A program made the position numbers and the translations under genes. Below are positions 7,757-17,230 of a stretch of 64,000 bases of DNA, in pieces (position 1 is the first letter of the stretch; every line of letters starts with the position of its first letter). The notes under the pieces are model-generated. The model was given only the letters and a program-made list of their open reading frames with translations, did not search any database and was not told the origin of the DNA. The DNA lies in the NCBI RefSeq assembly GCF_026278245.1, contig NZ_CP111079.1:4453501-4517500 (forward strand), in the 5' to 3' direction. This stretch comes from Pontibacter kalidii. GTDB lineage: Bacteria > Bacteroidota > Bacteroidia > Cytophagales > Hymenobacteraceae.

Positions 7757-10700
7757 CTACTTCCGGATCATAATCTTACGGGTATACACCTGCTCGCCGT
7801 GCAGCAGGCGTACAATATAGAGGCCGTTGGCGTGCTTGCTCAGGTCAAACATACCTTTGTACTGGCCGTTAATTTGCCGCACCGCCGTAGTGTAGAGCTG
7901 TTTGCCCAGCAAGTCTACCACCGTCAGCGTCAGGTTCTCAGGGGAGGAGGTCTCTACCGTAAAGCTGAATTTGCCGTCCTGGCTTGGGTTCGGGAACACC
8001 ATCAGCTCCGGTCCCACGTTACGCTCCGCGCTTTGCACCTCATACCTGTAGGCAAGCGACATCTCCGACACGCAACCGTCTGTAAAAGCAATCACGCTGT
8101 ACTGGCCGTTCAGCGTCGGGGTGAGGCGCTGGCCGGTAGCGCCCTCCAGCGGCGCGCCATCCAGGTACCACTGGTTGCCCACCGGCAGGCTCGAGACAAG
8201 TTCTTTGCCCTCACGCGTTACCTTAGGCTGATCGAGCGGAGTACCTTCCTTTAGCGCTACGGCCACACGCGGGCTCGGGCAGCCGAGGGCGCGCACCTTC
8301 AGGTCGTAGAAGTAATAGTAGTAGCTCGCCCACTCCGAGGTGGCGGTGTTGCCGCTGATGGTAAACACATTCTCTACCCCAAACGGGTAACCTTTTACGC
8401 CCTTGTTGTTGCGGTAGATGGTAGCGCTATCTTCATAAGAAATGGCGATGTTATACATGCCGGCGCGCGGCAGCTCCAGCCCCAGGTAGTAGAGCTGCCC
8501 CTGATCGTTGGGGTCGTCGGGCTGTACCAGTTCTTTTGTTGCTGGTGTGGAGCGGGTGGCGGTAACCCTGAGGACGCGCGAAGAGACCGGAGCGCCGTTC
8601 ATATCATACACTGTAAACGTGATCTTGCCGCTGTGGCCAATGTATAACCGCGCCTGCTCCAGCACCACCGGGGCCTCTGTCGTTACCTGCACATCAGGCG
8701 AAAACTGGTTATAGCCACCTCCCGGAAATTGGTTTTTATCTTTAGGTCCAACAGTGGCCGAGAACTCATCGAAGGCGGCGAAGAGGGTATTGCCTGCCGC
8801 CGAAGCCTGCACCCGCGCCTGGTTGCCTGCCGCCACCGGCGTGGTGCTGGTAGGGGAGGTGTACCAGAAAGGCGTACCGCCGCCCTCGGCCGACAACGTA
8901 TAAACCGGGCTGTCGCCGCACCGGAAAGCCGAGGCAGCTACAGGTGTGGCCGCCTCGCCGGCAACCGTAAACGTATACCCGCGCTGGTTGTTGCCCTCCA
9001 CGGCATCCGAGGCCAGCCCCGATTGCGCCACCAACTCATAGGTAGCACCTGCCTCCGTGGCAAAGGATCTGTCTACAAGCAGCTCCGCCTGTGCAAAGGG
9101 GGGCAGCTCCTTGTCAAAAGTGCCGGTCAGCGTTGTCAGCTCCTGTCCGTTCTTCAGCACTTTTATACTTACCGGGATGTTCTGCTGCGCTGCGGTGCCA
9201 TAGTTCCGGATGGTGATCATCGCGGCCTGCTCCGGCGAGGCACACAGCGCACTGCCCCCAACAGGATGCACAGCGGCTATACTTACATCGCGCTGTGGTC
9301 TCACGAACTGGATGAGGTAATCCTGGGTTTCGCCGCGGCCATAGCTGCTGCAGGCATTTACAGCGGAGGCATCGGTGGATTCCTGCACCACCACACGCAT
9401 CCGTACCTTGTTGCCCGCTACCAGGGTACCCGGTGCCTGTATAGTGGCCGCAAAAGTGCCATTGCCATTGATCATCTCAGATGTAGCGGCCACCTCGCCG
9501 GGGTCCGCAAAACTGCCGTTGCCGTTCCAGTCGATGTATACCTTGGCTATACTGACGGCGGGCGTGCCGCAGCTGCCCAGTTCCAGCTTCAGCTGCTTTG
9601 CCTGGCTTGGCTCCATGGTAAACACTGTGGAGGTGAGGTCGCGGTACGTGGTGCAGTCATCCTTCTGATTTATACTTTGAGTCCCGAAGGTAAGCTTGCT
9701 GATGCGGGCCCCCTGGTTAGAGGTTGGGGCGCTGGCGCAGGCCGCCGTGCCTCCCACACCACTTACCAGCAGCGCGTATGCCTGCGGGCCTTCCTTTAAA
9801 GTGCCTTTATGTTTGATGGTGATGGTATACTTCTTGCCCGGAACGGCATCTGAAATCAGGATCTGCTCCACGTTATCCACCACGTTATCGCCTGGTGTGG
9901 CGGCTGCCTCCGGGGCAGCCGGGTCCAGGGTCCAGGGCAGGTAGTCTTTCCCGTTGCCGGATACACGGACATCGAGGTCGTTTACCAGCCTGGGCGTGCG
10001 GTTATTGAGCGCCTTGGTGCCTGCCGCCGTTACGGTGCCCTTGGGGTCGGTCCAGGAGATGGTGATCTTGAGCGGGCCGTTGCCCGAGGCGGTTACCTCC
10101 AGCGTCTGCGTCTCGCTCTGCTTCAGCGCCCGCTCCTCCAGCAGGTGCGTACCGTTGGTGTTGCTGATCACCTTGGCGGCCAACTCAGCATTCACCAAAC
10201 CCCAACCATAGCGGTAGTCAGGGCCTGCCGTGGCGCCGGCCTCATCGGCGGTATGGATGGCCAGGCCTTTCAGGGTAGCGGCGCGCATGAATTTGCCGGG
10301 GTTCACGTTGGCGTAATGCTCCTGTAGCAGCAGCAGCGTGCCGGATACGTTGGGTGAGGCCATCGAAGTACCGCTTTGCGCCTGATAGCTCCTGTCGTTG
10401 GAGGAGTAGGTGGAGAGCACGTCTATGCCATTGGCAACCACATCCGGCTTGATACGGCCATCATCGGTAGGCCCCCAGGAGCTAAAAGCGGCCATCTTTA
10501 CATCCAGGGGCTGGTTGTACCCATCGGTAACAGCACGTATGGCCCCCACCGTCAGTATGTTTTTGGCCGTGCCGGAGGTGGAGATCACGTCGTAGGCATC
10601 GTTGCTGCTTATACCTGCCGGGCGCGACTTCACGAGCTCAAAGGTGCCGTTGCTGTTGCGCTGAAAGTATGGCTCACCCACCTTCGGGCCGTTTTCCTGG

Positions 10701-11530
10701 CGGTTGTTGCCCGCTGATTTTACGATCAGGTAGTAAGGCGCGTTAAAAGCGATCTCGTCCCAGGTGGCGGCTTCGCTGTTGTAGTATCCGAAGGTGAAAT
10801 CCTCCTCTTTGCTCACGCTGGTGTTGCCCCACCACTCCCAGTAAGGGTCCTCGTCGGTGCCTTTGCGCTCGGAGTTGTAGCGCCAGCCGGCCAGGCTGCC
10901 GTAAGAGTGGTTGGAGAGCAGCAGGTCTTTCGCCGCCTCGGCCATCTCCGCGTTATCCCCGTTAAAATCATAGGCTAGCAACGATTTATAGCCGTAGGCC
11001 ATCCCCTTCGCCAGCGGGTTGATGCCACTGGCTATCATGGTGCCGGCTACGTGCGAGGCGTGCTCGCTTTCCTTGGTGGGATTGTCTTTCTGGATAACAC
11101 GGCCAGTCAGTTCCTGATGCGAGGCGCGCACACGGCCACCGTCCCAGATGGCCAACTTATTGGTTAAGTTGCTGCTACTGCCGCTCAGGCTAAGGCCCAG
11201 TGAGCCGCCGGCCCAGAGCTGGTCTACCCTTGTAGTGGAGGCGGAGCTGGTGTTGTTATAGGTGATGTAGTAGACGGGCATGCCGGTCTCATCCAGCCCC
11301 TGCAGCGAGATGACGGTCCCGTCTTTATACTGCTTCTCGATAACCCAGCCATACTTCTCAGCTAGTGCCAGCGCCTTTCCCCGGCTGGCCTGGTAATTCT
11401 TCTCTGCGGCAGAGGCAATGCGCTGCAGCTCCTGCGTGTTGGTACGGTCAGGGGTAAGGCCACGCTGGGCAAAGGCCGTAGTGCCTGTAAACAGGCCCAG
11501 CGTAACAAGCCAAAGGCTCAGTCCTCTCAT
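7757..11530 (-). CDS. Secreted subtilisin-like (S8) protease with GEVED-like domain and T9SS type A sorting domain
   Basis: 1257 residues. Signal peptide 1-21 (ending AFAQ) is followed by a short pro-region and an S8 catalytic domain with Asp130 (AIWDGG), His157 (HASHVAGT), oxyanion Asn275 (SAGNN) and Ser389 (SGTSMASP). After it come beta-sandwich domains, including a GEVED-like segment (YIDWNGNGSFADPGE to GRGETQDYLIQF) and a CARDB/Ig-like region. The last 80 residues (VFPNPSQDGKFSF through VYTRKIMIRK) form a T9SS type A C-terminal signal, so the enzyme should cross the outer membrane by T9SS. A likely extracellular protease; substrate unknown. The gene stands alone between long spacers. Confidence 0.93.
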   Translation of the reverse strand: MRGLSLWLVTLGLFTGTTAFAQRGLTPDRTNTQELQRIASAAEKNYQASRGKALALAEKYGWVIEKQYKDGTVISLQGLDETGMPVYYITYNNTSSASTTRVDQLWAGGSLGLSLSGSSSNLTNKLAIWDGGRVRASHQELTGRVIQKDNPTKESEHASHVAGTMIASGINPLAKGMAYGYKSLLAYDFNGDNAEMAEAAKDLLLSNHSYGSLAGWRYNSERKGTDEDPYWEWWGNTSVSKEEDFTFGYYNSEAATWDEIAFNAPYYLIVKSAGNNRQENGPKVGEPYFQRNSNGTFELVKSRPAGISSNDAYDVISTSGTAKNILTVGAIRAVTDGYNQPLDVKMAAFSSWGPTDDGRIKPDVVANGIDVLSTYSSNDRSYQAQSGTSMASPNVSGTLLLLQEHYANVNPGKFMRAATLKGLAIHTADEAGATAGPDYRYGWGLVNAELAAKVISNTNGTHLLEERALKQSETQTLEVTASGNGPLKITISWTDPKGTVTAAGTKALNNRTPRLVNDLDVRVSGNGKDYLPWTLDPAAPEAAATPGDNVVDNVEQILISDAVPGKKYTITIKHKGTLKEGPQAYALLVSGVGGTAACASAPTSNQGARISKLTFGTQSINQKDDCTTYRDLTSTVFTMEPSQAKQLKLELGSCGTPAVSIAKVYIDWNGNGSFADPGEVAATSEMINGNGTFAATIQAPGTLVAGNKVRMRVVVQESTDASAVNACSSYGRGETQDYLIQFVRPQRDVSIAAVHPVGGSALCASPEQAAMITIRNYGTAAQQNIPVSIKVLKNGQELTTLTGTFDKELPPFAQAELLVDRSFATEAGATYELVAQSGLASDAVEGNNQRGYTFTVAGEAATPVAASAFRCGDSPVYTLSAEGGGTPFWYTSPTSTTPVAAGNQARVQASAAGNTLFAAFDEFSATVGPKDKNQFPGGGYNQFSPDVQVTTEAPVVLEQARLYIGHSGKITFTVYDMNGAPVSSRVLRVTATRSTPATKELVQPDDPNDQGQLYYLGLELPRAGMYNIAISYEDSATIYRNNKGVKGYPFGVENVFTISGNTATSEWASYYYYFYDLKVRALGCPSPRVAVALKEGTPLDQPKVTREGKELVSSLPVGNQWYLDGAPLEGATGQRLTPTLNGQYSVIAFTDGCVSEMSLAYRYEVQSAERNVGPELMVFPNPSQDGKFSFTVETSSPENLTLTVVDLLGKQLYTTAVRQINGQYKGMFDLSKHANGLYIVRLLHGEQVYTRKIMIRK

Positions 11531-11810
11531 ATAAATATAGCAGGGTAAAGATGTTCCATTCTAAAGTTAGTATAAATCAGGATAAAGACAAAGTGGTTCT
11601 TGTGTTAGGGGAAGACAAGAATTTATTGAAGTTCTGTTTTTATAATACGTAGTGGGGCTAGTTTATACTTTCGTAGCCGCTGCTTTATTTAACTAATATT
11701 AAGTAGGCTATACTTCCAGACTTGGGCTATGCTTTTATACTTGTCTGCATCGGGATTTACGAGATGAAGGGATGAGCAGGATTTTATACTTCAGCTATAC
11801 TTCATACTTC

Positions 11811-12510
11811 CGCTGGCGCGGGCTTGCAGCCCGTGTCTTATTATTCGTTGGGTTTGCAACCCGACTGGCTTGGAAAGACATTCTTGTACTTTGGCAATAT
11901 TTCATACTTCCCGCTGTTTCGGACATCCGTGTCCGGAACCCCTCTGCTGCGAATCTCCGGTTCCACGTGAGCCACACGATTATACTTGCTGGTTTATACT
12001 TTCCTCGCCTCCGCTACGCGCAACCTGATACAAGCTATACTTGCTAGCTGCTGCTTCCTGTAACTGGAAGCAAGCTATACTTGCTAGCCGCTGTTCATCC
12101 TAGGCTTTACAACCAACTTGTTCCATAGTATACTTTCTGCTCTCCAGCCCGAGAGGGCTCGTCCTGGGGCATCGCGCTGTGTACATTTCCTTTGCTTGAC
12201 CTGCGGTCTCCGCAATTTCGCTAAAGCGAAACCGTAAATCTACAAGGCGCTCTACCCAAGGACTGGGATCAGATTCGATAGCCGCGGCTTTGCAAATTGA
12301 ACCAAGTCCCCCTTTGAGGGGGGCAGGGGGATGTTAATCGTATACTGAACAATTCCCTTCCTTGGAGGGGCTAGGGGTAGGTTCATACTTCTGTAGGGAC
12401 AGGTCGCGACCTTTCCGCGCGATAGCGCCTGCTATGAAACTTATACTTTGGTAGAAGCCATTACAGACCCCCTCCCCTGTTCTTAGGAGAGGGCCGGGGT
12501 GAGGGGAATC
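11811..12510 (+). repeat. Mosaic intergenic repeat, copy 2 (plus orientation)
   Basis: The 1047-bp gap between the subtilisin and hemB holds no gene. It starts with many TATACTT words, then a two-hairpin module (11813-11868; CGGGCT-TGC-AGCCCG and TTGGGT-TTGC-AACCCG), a TTCGGACA/TGTCCGGA hairpin near 11908, then a degenerate version of the block best seen at 22600-23018: CAACTTGTTCCATAG, CGAGAGGGCTCGTCC, GCATCGCGCTGTG, AAGGCGCTCTACCCAAGG and GATTCGATAGCC, then CCCCCTTTGAGGGGGG, GGACAGGTCGCGACC and CCCCTCCCCTGTTCTTAGG. The order and orientation match the copies after nuoC, nuoD and the OBAP gene. Confidence 0.8.
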
Positions 12511-12520
12511 TCACTCAAAC

Positions 12521-12552
12521 AAAAAAGCGCACCAGCCATGGCCGGTGCGCTT
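12521..12552 (-). terminator. Intrinsic terminator after hemB
   Basis: Read on the minus strand, a 12-bp stem with one G-U pair (12525-12552; AAGCGCACCGGC) is followed by a run of six T. It is 26 bases beyond the hemB stop. Confidence 0.85.
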
Positions 12553-12577
12553 CCTTAAAGTATAAAATTTATACGTG

Positions 12578-13549
12578 CTATCGCTTCTGATACTGCGCGA
12601 ACTCTTTGGCGAAGTAGGACAGGATGATGTCGGCACCGGCGCGCTTTATACTTAGCAGGCTCTCCAGCATCGCTTTCTCCCCGTCGATCCAGCCTTTTTG
12701 GGCGGCGGCCTTTACCATGGCGTACTCTCCGCTCACGTTATAGGCGGCAATGGGCAGGTGCGAGTTCTCACGCAGCGATTTGATGATATCCAGGTAGGCC
12801 AGGGCTGGCTTCACCATCAGGTAGTCTGCGCCTTCGGCAATATCGAGCTCGGCCTCCAGTAGGGCTTCGCGGGTGTTGGCCGGGTTCATCTGGTAGGTTT
12901 TCTTGTCGCCCATTTTAGGCGCAGAGCTTAGGGCATCTCGGAACGGGCCGTAGAAGGCGCTGGCATACTTGGCAGTATAGCTCATAATGCCTACTTTCTG
13001 GTAACCGTTCTCGTCCAGCACATGGCGGAGGTGCGCCACGCGGCCATCCATCATATCCGAAGGAGCTACCACATCGGCACCGGCCTGCGCTTGGGCCAGG
13101 GCCATTTTACCCAGCACCTCCAATGTCTCGTCGTTCAGGATTTCCCCGTTCTCCACAATGCCGTCGTGTCCGTCGGAGCTGTAAGGGTCCATGGCTACGT
13201 CTGAAAAGATCGCCACATCCGGGAAGTTCTTCTTTATCTCACGGATGGCGTTGGCGTAGAGGCCGTCGGGGTTATGGCTCTCGGAGGCATACTTATCTTT
13301 AAGCTGATCCGGTATACTTGGGAAAGGCGCAAAGGCTTTCACGCCCAGCTCCACGCAGGAAGCGATCTCGTCCTGCAGCGTGTCTATGGAAAAGCGGTTA
13401 ATCCCCGGCATGGAGCCGACTTCAACCCGCTGGTTCTGCCCCTCGATAACGAAGAGCGGAAGTATAAAATCGTTTACATGGAGTGTTGTTTCCTGCACCA
13501 GGTTACGAATAGCTTCGGTCTGGCGGTTTCGTCTTGGTCTTCTGAGCAT
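12578..13549 (-). CDS. hemB: Delta-aminolevulinic acid dehydratase (porphobilinogen synthase)
   Basis: Condenses two 5-aminolevulinate molecules to porphobilinogen, the second committed step of tetrapyrrole and heme synthesis, in the cytoplasm. The 323-residue length is typical. The two Schiff-base lysines are visible: Lys194 (SYTAKYASAFYGP) and Lys247 (LMVKPALAYLDII). The metal-site segment reads SDVAMDPYSSDGHDG, so the cysteines of Zn-dependent enzymes are absent and a Mg-type site is likely. The N-terminus MLRRPRRNRQTEAIRNLV fits the family. It stands alone, closed by its own terminator; no other heme gene is adjacent. Confidence 0.96.
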   Translation of the reverse strand: MLRRPRRNRQTEAIRNLVQETTLHVNDFILPLFVIEGQNQRVEVGSMPGINRFSIDTLQDEIASCVELGVKAFAPFPSIPDQLKDKYASESHNPDGLYANAIREIKKNFPDVAIFSDVAMDPYSSDGHDGIVENGEILNDETLEVLGKMALAQAQAGADVVAPSDMMDGRVAHLRHVLDENGYQKVGIMSYTAKYASAFYGPFRDALSSAPKMGDKKTYQMNPANTREALLEAELDIAEGADYLMVKPALAYLDIIKSLRENSHLPIAAYNVSGEYAMVKAAAQKGWIDGEKAMLESLLSIKRAGADIILSYFAKEFAQYQKR

Positions 13550-13665
13550 ATCTATGAATTTTTACAGAAAAGCGTTCTTTCTTTTGTCTCTGCAAAGGTA
13601 CGGCTTAAATGGCAGAAAAGCCGAGTGTCTGTAGGGCTAGCACAGATGTATGGCGGACAGGGATG

Positions 13666-13695
13666 AAAAAAAGAGACGCAGCAACCTGCGTCTCT
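13666..13695 (-). terminator. Intrinsic terminator after sdaA
   Basis: A 10-bp perfect stem (13672-13681 with 13686-13695, AGAGACGCAG) is followed on the minus strand by a T run (13666-13671). It lies about 50 bases past the sdaA stop. Confidence 0.85.
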
Positions 13696-13742
13696 CCTTA
13701 ACCGCGCTGCGAGAGCATCATGTTATGAAATTGCCCCTCTGG

Positions 13743-14651
13743 CTACTCCTGCTCGTCCTCGTCCGGCAGGATCTCCACATCCTGCACCAGCACGAAGTTT
13801 TCGATCTCGCGGGCTCTTGGGGTGTTGGCCAGACCACCCTCGGCAGTCTCTTTATACTTGCGCTCCATACTTTCGCCTACCTCGCCGAGAGCCGCCACAC
13901 ATTGGTCTACCGGTATCACCGGGTCTACGCCGGCAATGGCGAGCTGTGCCGACGAGAACGCAATGGCTGCTGCGCTGGCGTTTCGCACAATGCACGGCAC
14001 CTCCACCAGTCCGGCTACCGGGTCGCACACCAGGCCCAGCATGCACTGGATGGTAATGGCCACGGCATTGAATATCTGCGGCACATCACCGCCGAGGCAA
14101 TAGACAATACCACCTGCGGCCATGGCGGCAGCGCTGCCTGTTTCGGCCTGGCAGCCGCCCACGGCTCCGGCCAGCGATGCGTTTTGCTCAATAATCAGGG
14201 CGATACCGGCTGCCACCAGCAGGGCCTCATGAATCTTTCTGTCCTCCAGGCCATGCAGTTCTTGCAGCGTGGTGAGCGTGCCCGGAAGTATGCCCGAGGC
14301 TCCGGCCGTTGGTGCGGCCACGACGCGGCCCATGCAGGAGTTCACCTCCTTGGCGCCCAGCGCCCGCGACACCAGCATCTGAAACTCCGGCGAGAGCACC
14401 GTTACCGGCGATCTGGCTACCTTTTTGGCCCCGTTGTTCACCATGCCCGAGCGCGACTTCATGTCTTCGTTGAGGCCGGTCTGTACGGCATCCTTCATCA
14501 CCTCGTATGCTTTGGCGATGTTCTCCCAGATAAACTCCTCGGTGCGGCCTTTCTGCTCAATCTCGTACTCGAGCACAGGCTGGTATAACGGTTCGCCGGT
14601 TTCAGCGCAGTGCTTTTGCCAGCTCTTAAAATCAGTGAATAGTAATGACAT
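13743..14651 (-). CDS. sdaA: L-serine ammonia-lyase (dehydratase), iron-sulfur type, alpha subunit
   Basis: Deaminates L-serine to pyruvate using a [4Fe-4S] cluster. The 302-residue product corresponds to the alpha (C-terminal) half of serine dehydratase: SCMGRVVAAPTAGASGILPG, GAVGGCQAETGSA and GLVCDPVAGLVEVPC carry the cluster cysteines and the conserved glycine-rich motifs. In two-subunit organisms a separate beta gene is needed; none is adjacent, so either it lies elsewhere or, as for other Bacteroidota, the partner is unlinked. The extreme C-terminus is acidic (PDEDEQE). It is divergent from the App1-like gene over a 189-bp spacer. Confidence 0.93.
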   Translation of the reverse strand: MSLLFTDFKSWQKHCAETGEPLYQPVLEYEIEQKGRTEEFIWENIAKAYEVMKDAVQTGLNEDMKSRSGMVNNGAKKVARSPVTVLSPEFQMLVSRALGAKEVNSCMGRVVAAPTAGASGILPGTLTTLQELHGLEDRKIHEALLVAAGIALIIEQNASLAGAVGGCQAETGSAAAMAAGGIVYCLGGDVPQIFNAVAITIQCMLGLVCDPVAGLVEVPCIVRNASAAAIAFSSAQLAIAGVDPVIPVDQCVAALGEVGESMERKYKETAEGGLANTPRAREIENFVLVQDVEILPDEDEQE

Positions 14652-14840
14652 CGTTTTAATTCCTTCTAAGTATAGTATGTGCGCCGTATCAGGTAACTTC
14701 CAATAGGTGCGGCGCTGTATACAAGTATACGTGTTTCAAAGATAACAAACCTGGCTGCGGTAATCGTTCTTTCGCGTACTTCTATTCTAACGCCAAACTC
14801 CGGCAAGTATGGCTCGTTCAAAAGAATAAAAACCATTTTT

Positions 14841-15989
14841 ATGCCTGCACTAACCCCTGATCTAAAAGACAAGCTGCTAACTGCCCTGGAGCAGGTGGAG
14901 CACCGCCTCTCGATGGCGAAGTTTAAGGTAAAAGACTCCCTGAACCTGTTGGAGCCCATCAACATTATGCCTTACTACGGCTTTGGCAACAAGCACTACG
15001 TGTACGTAAAAGGGCGGGTGCTGGAAGACGAAAAGGTAAAGCAACCCAAAGCAGGCGACAGCGTGCTGACCCATCTGAAGGACACTTATAAGCGTTTTGA
15101 GTCGGATGAGATACCGGGCGTGCGGGTGAAAGCCAGCTTTGCCGGGCAGGAGGTGGAGGTAGTGACGGATGAAGAAGGGTATTTTGACGTGGAGTTCCGG
15201 CCCGATACTGCCATTGACTACAGCACCACCGGCAACAAGATAAAGCTGCAACTGCTGGACCCCAAGACCGAAAAAGACCGGCTGGAGGCAGAGGCGTACG
15301 TGTTTGCGCCAGGCACCGAGGTAGAGTTCGGCATCATCTCCGATATAGACGACACAGTGCTGGTATCCAACATCAAGGACTTTGTGGGGCGGCTCAGGCT
15401 GACGCTAATGAAAAATGCCACCGAGCGCAGCCCGTTTCCGGGAGTGGCCGGCTTCTTCCGGGCCTTGTGCAAGGGCAGCGACGGCAAAGGGCGGAACCCG
15501 CTCTTTTACGTATCGGGCAGCGAGTGGAACCTGTACGACCTGCTGATCAGCTTTTTCCACTCGCACGACATCCCCGAAGGACCGCTGCTGCTGCGCGACA
15601 AAGGCACCCGCCTGGACAGGGGCGACTTTGAGACCAGCGAGGAAGAGTATAAGCTCGAGAAAATACGCCACATCCTCGACACCTTTCCATACCTCAGGTT
15701 CATTTGCCTCGGCGACAGCGGGGAGCACGACCCGGAGATATACCAGAAGGTGGTGCAGGAGTACCCGGGGCGCGTTCTGGGTATTTATATCCGGGATGTG
15801 ACGCCGGACGGGCGCGACAAAGAAGTAAGAAGTATAGCCGAACAGGTAAAGGCGCAGGGCGTGGAAATGGAGTTGGTGGAGGAGACACTCACTGCAGCCA
15901 AACACGCCGTGAAAATGGGCTGGATAAACGAGGAGCAGCTGGAGGACGTAAGGCAGGCATGTGAGGCGGATGAAGGGCAGGAGAACTGA
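14841..15989 (+). CDS. App1-like (DUF2183) phosphatase domain protein
   Basis: 382 residues. The C-terminal two thirds match the App1/DUF2183 family, named after the yeast actin-patch phosphatidate phosphatase: the HAD-like DxDxT motif is Asp168-Ile-Asp170-Asp-Thr172 in GIISDIDDTVL, followed by FYVSGSEWNLYDLL and a FICLGDSGEHDPEIY motif that would complete a phosphatase site. The N-terminal 150 residues include an Ig-like strand region (VRVKASFAGQEVEVVTDEEGYF). No signal peptide, so cytoplasmic. Phosphatidate as substrate is inferred only from yeast. First gene of a plus-strand run with acylphosphatase 27 bases downstream. Confidence 0.88.
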   Translation: MPALTPDLKDKLLTALEQVEHRLSMAKFKVKDSLNLLEPINIMPYYGFGNKHYVYVKGRVLEDEKVKQPKAGDSVLTHLKDTYKRFESDEIPGVRVKASFAGQEVEVVTDEEGYFDVEFRPDTAIDYSTTGNKIKLQLLDPKTEKDRLEAEAYVFAPGTEVEFGIISDIDDTVLVSNIKDFVGRLRLTLMKNATERSPFPGVAGFFRALCKGSDGKGRNPLFYVSGSEWNLYDLLISFFHSHDIPEGPLLLRDKGTRLDRGDFETSEEEYKLEKIRHILDTFPYLRFICLGDSGEHDPEIYQKVVQEYPGRVLGIYIRDVTPDGRDKEVRSIAEQVKAQGVEMELVEETLTAAKHAVKMGWINEEQLEDVRQACEADEGQEN

Positions 15990-16016
15990 TTAAACCGCAC
16001 AGACGATACTTGTACT

Positions 16017-16301
16017 ATGGAGAAAGATAAAAAACGCGTAGCCATGCGCGTGCATGGCAAGGTGCAGGGGGTATTCTTCAGGGCCAGCACCCAGGAGAAG
16101 GCGCAGGAACTCGGCCTTTCGGGCTTTGTGCAGAACGAGCCCGACGGCACGGTATACTTAGAGGCCGAAGGAGACGCCGAAGCCCTGAAGCAACTGGAGC
16201 AGTGGGCACATGATGGTCCCCGCCGCGCCAAGGTGGAGAAAGTGGAGGTGGAGGAGAAGCAGGAACTGCAGGGGTTTGAAAAGTTTGAGCAGCGGCGGTA
16301 G
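16017..16301 (+). CDS. acyP: Acylphosphatase
   Basis: 94 residues, the standard size. Hydrolyses carboxyl-phosphate bonds of acylphosphates such as carbamoyl phosphate or 1,3-bisphosphoglycerate. The catalytic pair is visible: Arg22 in GKVQGVFFRAST and Asn40 in GFVQNEPDGTV. It follows the App1-like gene by 27 bases and probably shares its transcript. Confidence 0.93.
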   Translation: MEKDKKRVAMRVHGKVQGVFFRASTQEKAQELGLSGFVQNEPDGTVYLEAEGDAEALKQLEQWAHDGPRRAKVEKVEVEEKQELQGFEKFEQRR

Positions 16302-16361
16302 GGGGGAGTGTTGTCATATAAATAACTACATTTACTAGCGCAACAACCAAGTATAACCCCG

Positions 16362-17225
16362 ATGGCAGAACGTATTTTTGGGCATATACCTAATGTTTAT
16401 GAAGGTGATGTATTCGAAAGCAGATTGATACTTTCACATAATAAAGTTCATAGGCCCACCCAGGCAGGTATAAGTGGTTCTCAAAAAGAAGGTGCAGATT
16501 CTATCGTACTGTCTGGTGGTTATGAAGATGATCAAGATTTAGGAGATGTGATCATTTATACTGGTCATGGCGGCAGAGATCATAACTCAAAGAAGCAAAT
16601 AACAGATCAAACTCTATCAGATAAAAATTTAGCCTTAGCGCTTAACTGCCAAAATGGTTTGCCTGTTAGAGTGATTAGAGGTGCAAACCATAAATCTAAA
16701 TTCTCTCCTGAATATGGCTATAGATATGATGGTCTTTATAAAGTGGTTAAATACTGGAAGAAGAAAGGGAAGTCTGGCTTCAATGTATGGTTGTTCCGCC
16801 TCGAAAAGGTAGATACGGACAATCGATTTGGTTTTGAGGTAAAAGAAGAAACTCCAGGATATTCAAAGACAAGCAGAACAGCTGTTACACAACAGAGAAT
16901 CAACCGCGACTATAGCCTGACGATAAAAGTGAAGGAGATCTATAACTCTCACTGTCAGGTTTGTAATGTTAAACTCTACACAAGCGCTGGCTTTTATGCT
17001 GAAGCTGCACATATAAAGCCACTTGGTAAGCCACATAATGGGCCAGATACCTTAGATAATTTGCTCTGCTTATGCCCAAACCATCATGTAATGTTTGATT
17101 TTGGAGGATTCACCATTAACGATGATTTTAGTCTGACTGGTTTAGAAGGTGAATTAAATATAAATACCGAACACAAGATCAATAAGGAGTTTATCAGGTA
17201 CCATCGAGAGCATTTTGCCATTTAA
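16362..17225 (+). CDS. SRA (YDG)-HNH modification-dependent restriction endonuclease
   Basis: 287 residues. The N-terminal 150 residues match the SRA/YDG domain that flips out 5-methyl- or 5-hydroxymethylcytosine (FGHIPNVYEGDVF, GGYEDDQDLGDVIIYTGHGG, YRYDGLYKV). The C-terminal part is an HNH nuclease with zinc-knuckle cysteines C198/C201 and C236/C238, the AAHIKP histidine (217) and LCPNHH. This SRA-HNH order defines a type IV-like class of nucleases that cut modified DNA, so no partner methylase is required and none is present. The gene is much more A/T-rich than its neighbours (ATA, AGA, TTA codons frequent), a sign of transfer. It begins 60 bases after acyP and ends 5 bases before the Crp-like gene. 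Confidence 0.9.
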   Translation: MAERIFGHIPNVYEGDVFESRLILSHNKVHRPTQAGISGSQKEGADSIVLSGGYEDDQDLGDVIIYTGHGGRDHNSKKQITDQTLSDKNLALALNCQNGLPVRVIRGANHKSKFSPEYGYRYDGLYKVVKYWKKKGKSGFNVWLFRLEKVDTDNRFGFEVKEETPGYSKTSRTAVTQQRINRDYSLTIKVKEIYNSHCQVCNVKLYTSAGFYAEAAHIKPLGKPHNGPDTLDNLLCLCPNHHVMFDFGGFTINDDFSLTGLEGELNINTEHKINKEFIRYHREHFAI

Positions 17226-17230
17226 CCCCC

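Noticed and set aside
8729..9799. 356-codon frame opposite the subtilisin gene
   Set aside because: Arg/Gly/Ala-rich shadow of a verified secreted protease, no start context.
13650..14588. 312-codon frame opposite sdaA
   Set aside because: Shadow frame, His-rich, no family motifs; sdaA on the other strand is certain.
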